From positions 1 through 8,194 of the forward strand of contig JAKSDN010000942.1 in the NCBI GenBank assembly GCA_022360075.1: 8,194 bases of DNA, written 5' to 3'. The notes beneath the pieces are model-generated. The model was not told where the DNA came from and searched no databases. It saw only the letters and a program-made list of their open reading frames with translations. Made by a program: the position numbers and the translations under genes. Of this stretch, positions 6,401 to 8,194 are shown one piece after another. This DNA is from Kiloniellales bacterium. Lineage in GTDB: Bacteria; Pseudomonadota; Alphaproteobacteria; Kiloniellales; JAKSDN01. Each line of letters starts with the position of its first letter. Position 1 is the stretch's first letter.

Positions 6401-7310
6401 GGGGCTGGAGCGGCTGGCCGAGGACGGCGTGGTCGATCCGATCTCGGCCGAGTTCCTGGCCCAGGCCGCCGGCAACGGCGGGGTCGACAGCACCCTGTTC
6501 GGGACGGCCGGCGTGCCCGGTCCGATCGATCCGGGTGAGACGGCCAGCACCATCCTCAACGTCGAGGACCCGGCCCTGGCTCGCTTCTTCACCTGGGGCA
6601 CGATGATCATCCCGTCGAACGACGCCTTCCTGGCGACGACCGACGATCCCCAGGGCGAGGCGATCTTCGACGCCGAGGGCAACTTCCTCGGGCCGATCGA
6701 GATCGTCCGCACCGGCGCGGACGTGCTCGATGCCGGGACCGAGGTCAACAACGAGCAGGGCGCGGCCTTCCTCAACCAGGCCGGGCTCGACGACGGCACG
6801 CCGGAGAACGGCGTCGTGGGCGCCCATCCCGGCTTCAACGGCTCGGTCGGCAACCCCGGTGGCGCGCCGCAGAACATCCTTGGCGGGACGACGGCGTCCG
6901 GGGCGGTGATCGATCCGGTGATCGGCGACTTCACCGCCGATCCGGCGGCGGAGCTGCTGCGGGTTCGGGTCGAGGCGCTCAGCAGCCTCGGCAGCGCCGA
7001 CACGCTCGACGGTGGCGCCGGCGAAGACACGCTCGACGGCGGTGCCGGCGATGACGTGCTGACCGGTGGCTCCGAGGCCGACACCTTCGTCTTCATTCGC
7101 GGCACCGAGGAAGACCAGGTGACCGACTACGAGGACGGCGACGACCGCCTCGATGTTTCGGCCTTCTTCGCCGATGCAGCGGACGCGGTAGCGGCCGCGC
7201 GCCAGGACGGCGCGGACACGGTGATCGATCTGGACGTGGCGGCTGGCGATTCGGTCCGGCTGCTCGGCGTGCAGGTCGGCGCCATCGACGAGAACGACTT
7301 CATCGTCTGA
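3465..7310 (+). CDS. Large RTX protein with beta-helix repeats and an embedded spondin_N domain, type I secretion substrate
   Basis: This 1281-residue acidic, glycine-rich protein is probably exported to the surface or medium by the type I system encoded next to it. It has no Sec signal peptide, though residues 1-20 are mildly hydrophobic (MSLFGRFFGAFWPF). Residues 60-122 contain short NxG-type rungs, then three tandem repeats of about 180 residues (starting near 123, 305 and 485) rich in N-x-G-x-I motifs, consistent with a right-handed beta-helix. RTX nonapeptides (GGxGxDxLx) form blocks at about 703-750, 803-857, 902-936 and 1176-1207. The first two are followed by similar DTADF...ENL linkers. 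Residues 940-1170 match a spondin_N domain (see separate entry). The C-terminus, TFVF...DRLDVS...DENDFIV, is the usual acidic/hydrophobic type I secretion signal. No protease or lipase catalytic motif is visible, so an adhesin, matrix or surface-layer role is more likely than an enzyme or pore-forming toxin. The cargo function is inferred. Confidence 0.93.
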   Translation: MSLFGRFFGAFWPFGLRATVVIPDGDDQARSSAFDGQSFVLRRGDATSVEGDPVLTIDDDRVSFTNRGSASTTGETATVLVEGDKARITNQRGAEITAEDTAIEVSGERASILNRGTIEGDINGVNFANGGQSSGTLNNFGTISSDSRAVNIGGDGITVNNFGHIVGTGDQRNGTIYSDGSADDYRIVNGRSGLIDAGEGNQGAGIALQTGQFDGDEVNAWLFNFGTIEGRGQGAASSGLAGDGIRIFSGAPGGSVTFEGDIFNRGKILSESEQGATSALRVADGVGFDGKITNARGGLIDGANNGLYFGDAEHDAKVQNFGTIQSGSRAVNIDGSGVELHNFGDILGSGNQRNGTVYADATAEDYSITNFRRGLIDAGEGNNGAGIALQTGEAPGDVVEASIVNSGEVVGRGQAEAGNNQAGDGVRIFSGAGGDTTFRGDLYNSGSIVSESEQGATSAIRFSDGLGFEGEITNTRRGLIDGANNGLYFGDAAHDAEVENYGTIQSGSRAVNIDGSGVSLSNYGDILGTGNQRNGTVYADATAEDYEIVNQRGGLIDAGDGNDGAGVSLQTGNEDGDVVTASLTNRGEIVGRGDGAGNLTGDGVRLFSGIAVGTTTFQGDIVNHDEILSEEAAGVRIAERVALDGEIVNHGVIEGAVGIDASEAAGGVTVRNAGEIVGDVLLSQGDDTYDASYGGQVEGGVFGNGGSDVLIGGDSDDLLSGGGGADTIIGGDGDDVIRGGGGQDVTDGGAGVDTADFSDIGAPVVANLGSGLASYAPNPNVTIVEQLQNFENLTGSQNADRLLGDGGANVLDGLDGDDFLSGGGGADLLIGGEGDDQLRGGGGSDTTDGGEGNDTADFGDIGTAVTADLGAGTATYAGPAGTVTDTLISIENLAGSSNDDSLTGDDQANVIGGGLGSDVLNGGAGNDVLRGDELGLGTALQVTVENTLPDGGTFVTPVWFGFHDGLSFDLFTNGEAASQGLERLAEDGVVDPISAEFLAQAAGNGGVDSTLFGTAGVPGPIDPGETASTILNVEDPALARFFTWGTMIIPSNDAFLATTDDPQGEAIFDAEGNFLGPIEIVRTGADVLDAGTEVNNEQGAAFLNQAGLDDGTPENGVVGAHPGFNGSVGNPGGAPQNILGGTTASGAVIDPVIGDFTADPAAELLRVRVEALSSLGSADTLDGGAGEDTLDGGAGDDVLTGGSEADTFVFIRGTEEDQVTDYEDGDDRLDVSAFFADAADAVAAARQDGADTVIDLDVAAGDSVRLLGVQVGAIDENDFIV
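3831..5456 (+). repeat. Three tandem ~540-bp coding repeats inside the RTX gene
   Basis: Copies run 3831-4376, 4377-4916 and 4917 to about 5456. Copies 2 and 3 are exactly in step at a 540-bp (180-codon) period. Copy 1 is longer by two codons through small indels. Each copy carries, in order, NNGLYFGDA-like, FGTIQSGSRAVNIDG, GNQRNGTVYADATAEDY, GLIDAGEGN-GAGIALQTG, GDGVRIFSG and GDI-N-G-I segments. Copies 2 and 3 are almost identical over about 45 bases at the SGSRAVNIDG segment. Copy 3 has lost the SESEQGATSA part and decays into shorter rungs. The pattern points to recent duplication by recombination. Confidence 0.9.
5571..6270 (+). repeat. RTX calcium-binding nonapeptide blocks 1-3 with ~100-codon period
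   Basis: Three blocks of GGxGxDxLx nonapeptides, such as GGDGDDVIRGGGGQD and GGEGDDQLRGGGGSD, are separated by two related linkers of about 50 residues (DTADFSDIG...FENLTGS and DTADFGDIG...IENLAGS). Blocks 1 and 2 align with an offset of 303 bp, and 2 and 3 with 297 bp, so block plus linker was duplicated as a ~100-residue module. The Asp-rich turns are the usual calcium ligands of the parallel beta-roll, which folds outside the cell where calcium is high. Confidence 0.9.
6282..6974 (+). other. Spondin_N-like domain encoded within the RTX gene
   Basis: Residues 940-1170 of the RTX protein. Recognisable segments are LQVTVENTLP at the start, PVWFGFHDGLSFDLF (957-971), GEAASQGLERLAEDG, FTWGTMIIPSNDAFLA (1042-1057), VLDAGTEVNNE (1087-1097) and the final ELLRVRVE strand. 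The TMIIPSNDAF and DAGTE segments correspond to the MI-PSPDWF and DAGTD signatures of the F-spondin N-terminal domain. Bacterial single-domain spondin_N proteins are known; in animals the domain occurs in extracellular-matrix proteins. The assignment is by motif recall, without a profile search. Confidence 0.8.
6990..7095 (+). repeat. RTX block 4, just after the spondin_N domain
   Basis: Codes for GSADTLDGGAGEDTLDGG, then GAGDDVLTGGSEADTFVF. The two near-identical nonapeptide pairs (ADTLDGGAG / EDTLDGGAG) repeat at 27 bp. This block leads directly into the C-terminal secretion signal. Confidence 0.85.
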
Positions 7311-7319
7311 GGTCGCTTC

Positions 7320-7360
7320 GCGGGAGGGGGTCCGGCTCGCCCCGCCGGGCCCCCACCGCG
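7320..7360 (+). terminator. Strong GC-rich intercistronic hairpin without T-tract
   Basis: In the 83-bp gap after the RTX stop codon, GGGGGTCCGGC (7326-7336) pairs with GCCGGGCCCCC (7344-7354). That is 11 pairs including one G-U, with a seven-base loop TCGCCCC. Two more G-C pairs can form outside an A-A mismatch. No run of T follows, so complete intrinsic termination is unlikely. Partial attenuation, or protection of the RTX mRNA 3' end from exonucleases, would give more substrate than transporter. Confidence 0.55.
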
Positions 7361-7393
7361 ATCCGCAAGCCGGGCTGGGAGGCCACGGGGACC

Positions 7394-8194
7394 ATGAATC
7401 CGGAATCGAAATGCGAATTGCGCGGCGCGCTCGCCTCTTGCGGCGGCGGCCTTGCCATGACCGGCCTGTTCAGCCTGGTCATCAACCTGTTGATGCTGGC
7501 AAGCCCGCTTTACATGATGCAGGTCTACGACCGGGTGCTCTCCAGCCGCAGCCAGGAGAGCCTGATTGCGCTCACCGTCCTGGTCGTCGGTCTGCTGCTG
7601 GTCATGGGCCTGTTCGAGCTGATCCGCTCGCGCATCCTGGTGCGCGTCGGCGCGCGGATCGAGCGCCGGTTGGACGGCCGGGTCTTCGAGGCCATCGTCG
7701 CCCGCGCCAATACCAGCAGCGGCGCCAACGACGACCAGGCCCTGCGCGACCTGCGCTCGCTGCGCGAGTTCATCGCCGGGCCGGGGCCTTTCGCTTTCTT
7801 CGATTCGCCTTGGGTACCGGTCTACATCGGCGTCATCTATCTCCTGCATCCGGTCCTGGCGTTGGTCGCGGCGATCGGCGCGTTGCTGCTCTTCGTCATC
7901 GCGCTGCTGAACGACCTTTGGACGCGGCGTCCGCAGGGGATCTCGGGGCAGCACTTCCTCGTGAGCGGCGTGATCGCGGCGGCCGGTCAGCGCAATGCCG
8001 AGGCGCTCGCCGCCATGGGCATGCTGCCGGGCCTGCGCCGGCGCTGGCTGCAACGCCAGTGGGCCGGCCTGCAGGCGCAGTCCAAGGCGAGCGATCGCGG
8101 CGGCAGCCTGATCGCGGCCTCCAAGACCACCCGCCTCATCCTCCAATCCGCGATCCTCGGCATGGGCGCCGCCCTGGTGATCCAGGAGCTGATC
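7394..8194 (+). CDS. Type I secretion system permease/ATPase, N-terminal part (3' end outside window)
   Basis: This inner-membrane ABC exporter is of the PrtD/LapB-like class. With a membrane-fusion protein and an outer-membrane TolC-type channel it secretes RTX proteins in one step. The first 267 residues are present and the frame stays open to the last base. Features are a hydrophobic segment at about 20-42 followed by SPLYMMQVYDRVLSSRSQESL (37-57), a second at 57-77, and FFDSPWVPVYIGVIYLLHP (135-153) opening a long hydrophobic region to about 172. These are hallmark segments of the transmembrane domain of TIGR01842-type transporters. The Walker motifs lie beyond the window. There is no N-terminal C39 peptidase domain. 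The ATG at 7394 is preceded by GGGAGG (7377-7382) at 11 bp, with a second purine run nearer. Position 83 bp after the RTX gene on the same strand makes that protein the likely substrate, and a membrane-fusion protein gene is expected next. Confidence 0.92.
   Translation, partial: MNPESKCELRGALASCGGGLAMTGLFSLVINLLMLASPLYMMQVYDRVLSSRSQESLIALTVLVVGLLLVMGLFELIRSRILVRVGARIERRLDGRVFEAIVARANTSSGANDDQALRDLRSLREFIAGPGPFAFFDSPWVPVYIGVIYLLHPVLALVAAIGALLLFVIALLNDLWTRRPQGISGQHFLVSGVIAAAGQRNAEALAAMGMLPGLRRRWLQRQWAGLQAQSKASDRGGSLIAASKTTRLILQSAILGMGAALVIQELI

Noticed and set aside
4629..6827. Minus-strand 732-codon open frame opposite the RTX gene
   Set aside because: It is a shadow of the GC-biased repetitive RTX gene; its product is a low-complexity Ala/Val/Asp/Gly string with no motif, and the plus-strand frame is unmistakable.
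3465..7310. Pore-forming RTX toxin or RTX protease/lipase
   Set aside because: No hydrophobic pore-forming region, acylation context (hlyC-like gene), HExxH zinc motif or GxSxG lipase motif is visible.
7127..8146. Minus-strand 339-codon open frame over the end of the RTX gene and the exporter gene
   Set aside because: The plus strand encodes recognisable T1SS permease and secretion-signal sequence here; the minus product is Gln/Arg/Asp-rich without domains.

Overview
This window is high-GC DNA that reads as an alphaproteobacterium, probably of the Rhodospirillales or a related free-living or marine lineage. The reasons are the ClpA sequence type, GC-biased third codon positions in every gene, and an intergenic cluster of short palindromic repeats of a kind I recall from alphaproteobacterial genomes. 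The taxon is an inference and no species is claimed.

Layout. Bases 2-637 hold the 3' end of clpA (+), the AAA+ unfoldase of the ClpAP protease. Bases 638-1167 have no gene. They hold a nested palindromic repeat complex: two ~103-bp units in inverted orientation, four hairpin-forming copies of a 'GCGTCCTTCGAGACGC...CTCCTCAGGATGA' repeat, and two truncated junctions sharing an AGCTTGTGAA module. On the minus strand follow a SAM-dependent methyltransferase-like protein (1168-2346), convergent with clpA, and a TetR/AcrR-type repressor (2471-3040). A ~424-bp divergent intergenic region with several inverted repeats separates the repressor from a plus-strand secretion locus.

The secretion locus is the accessory part of the window. 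It starts with a 1281-residue RTX protein (3465-7310), which has an excellent Shine-Dalgarno sequence and no Sec signal peptide. Its N-terminal half has three tandem ~180-residue repeats of an 'N-x-G-x-I' beta-helix type. The C-terminal half has calcium-binding RTX nonapeptide blocks, with a complete spondin_N-like domain (about residues 940-1170) set between the third and fourth blocks, and a C-terminal type I secretion signal ending in DFIV. After an 83-bp gap with a very stable GC-rich hairpin comes the first 267 codons of a type I secretion ABC permease/ATPase of the PrtD/LapB-like class (7394 to the window end). The simplest model is that this transporter, with a membrane-fusion protein probably encoded just beyond the window, exports the RTX-spondin protein to the cell surface or medium as an adhesin or matrix protein. 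The divergently transcribed TetR protein is a candidate regulator, but nothing in the sequence proves it.

I see no clear undescribed defence or enzymatic system. The most unusual items are the beta-helix/RTX/spondin domain architecture, the intercistronic hairpin, and the mosaic structure of the palindromic repeat cluster.
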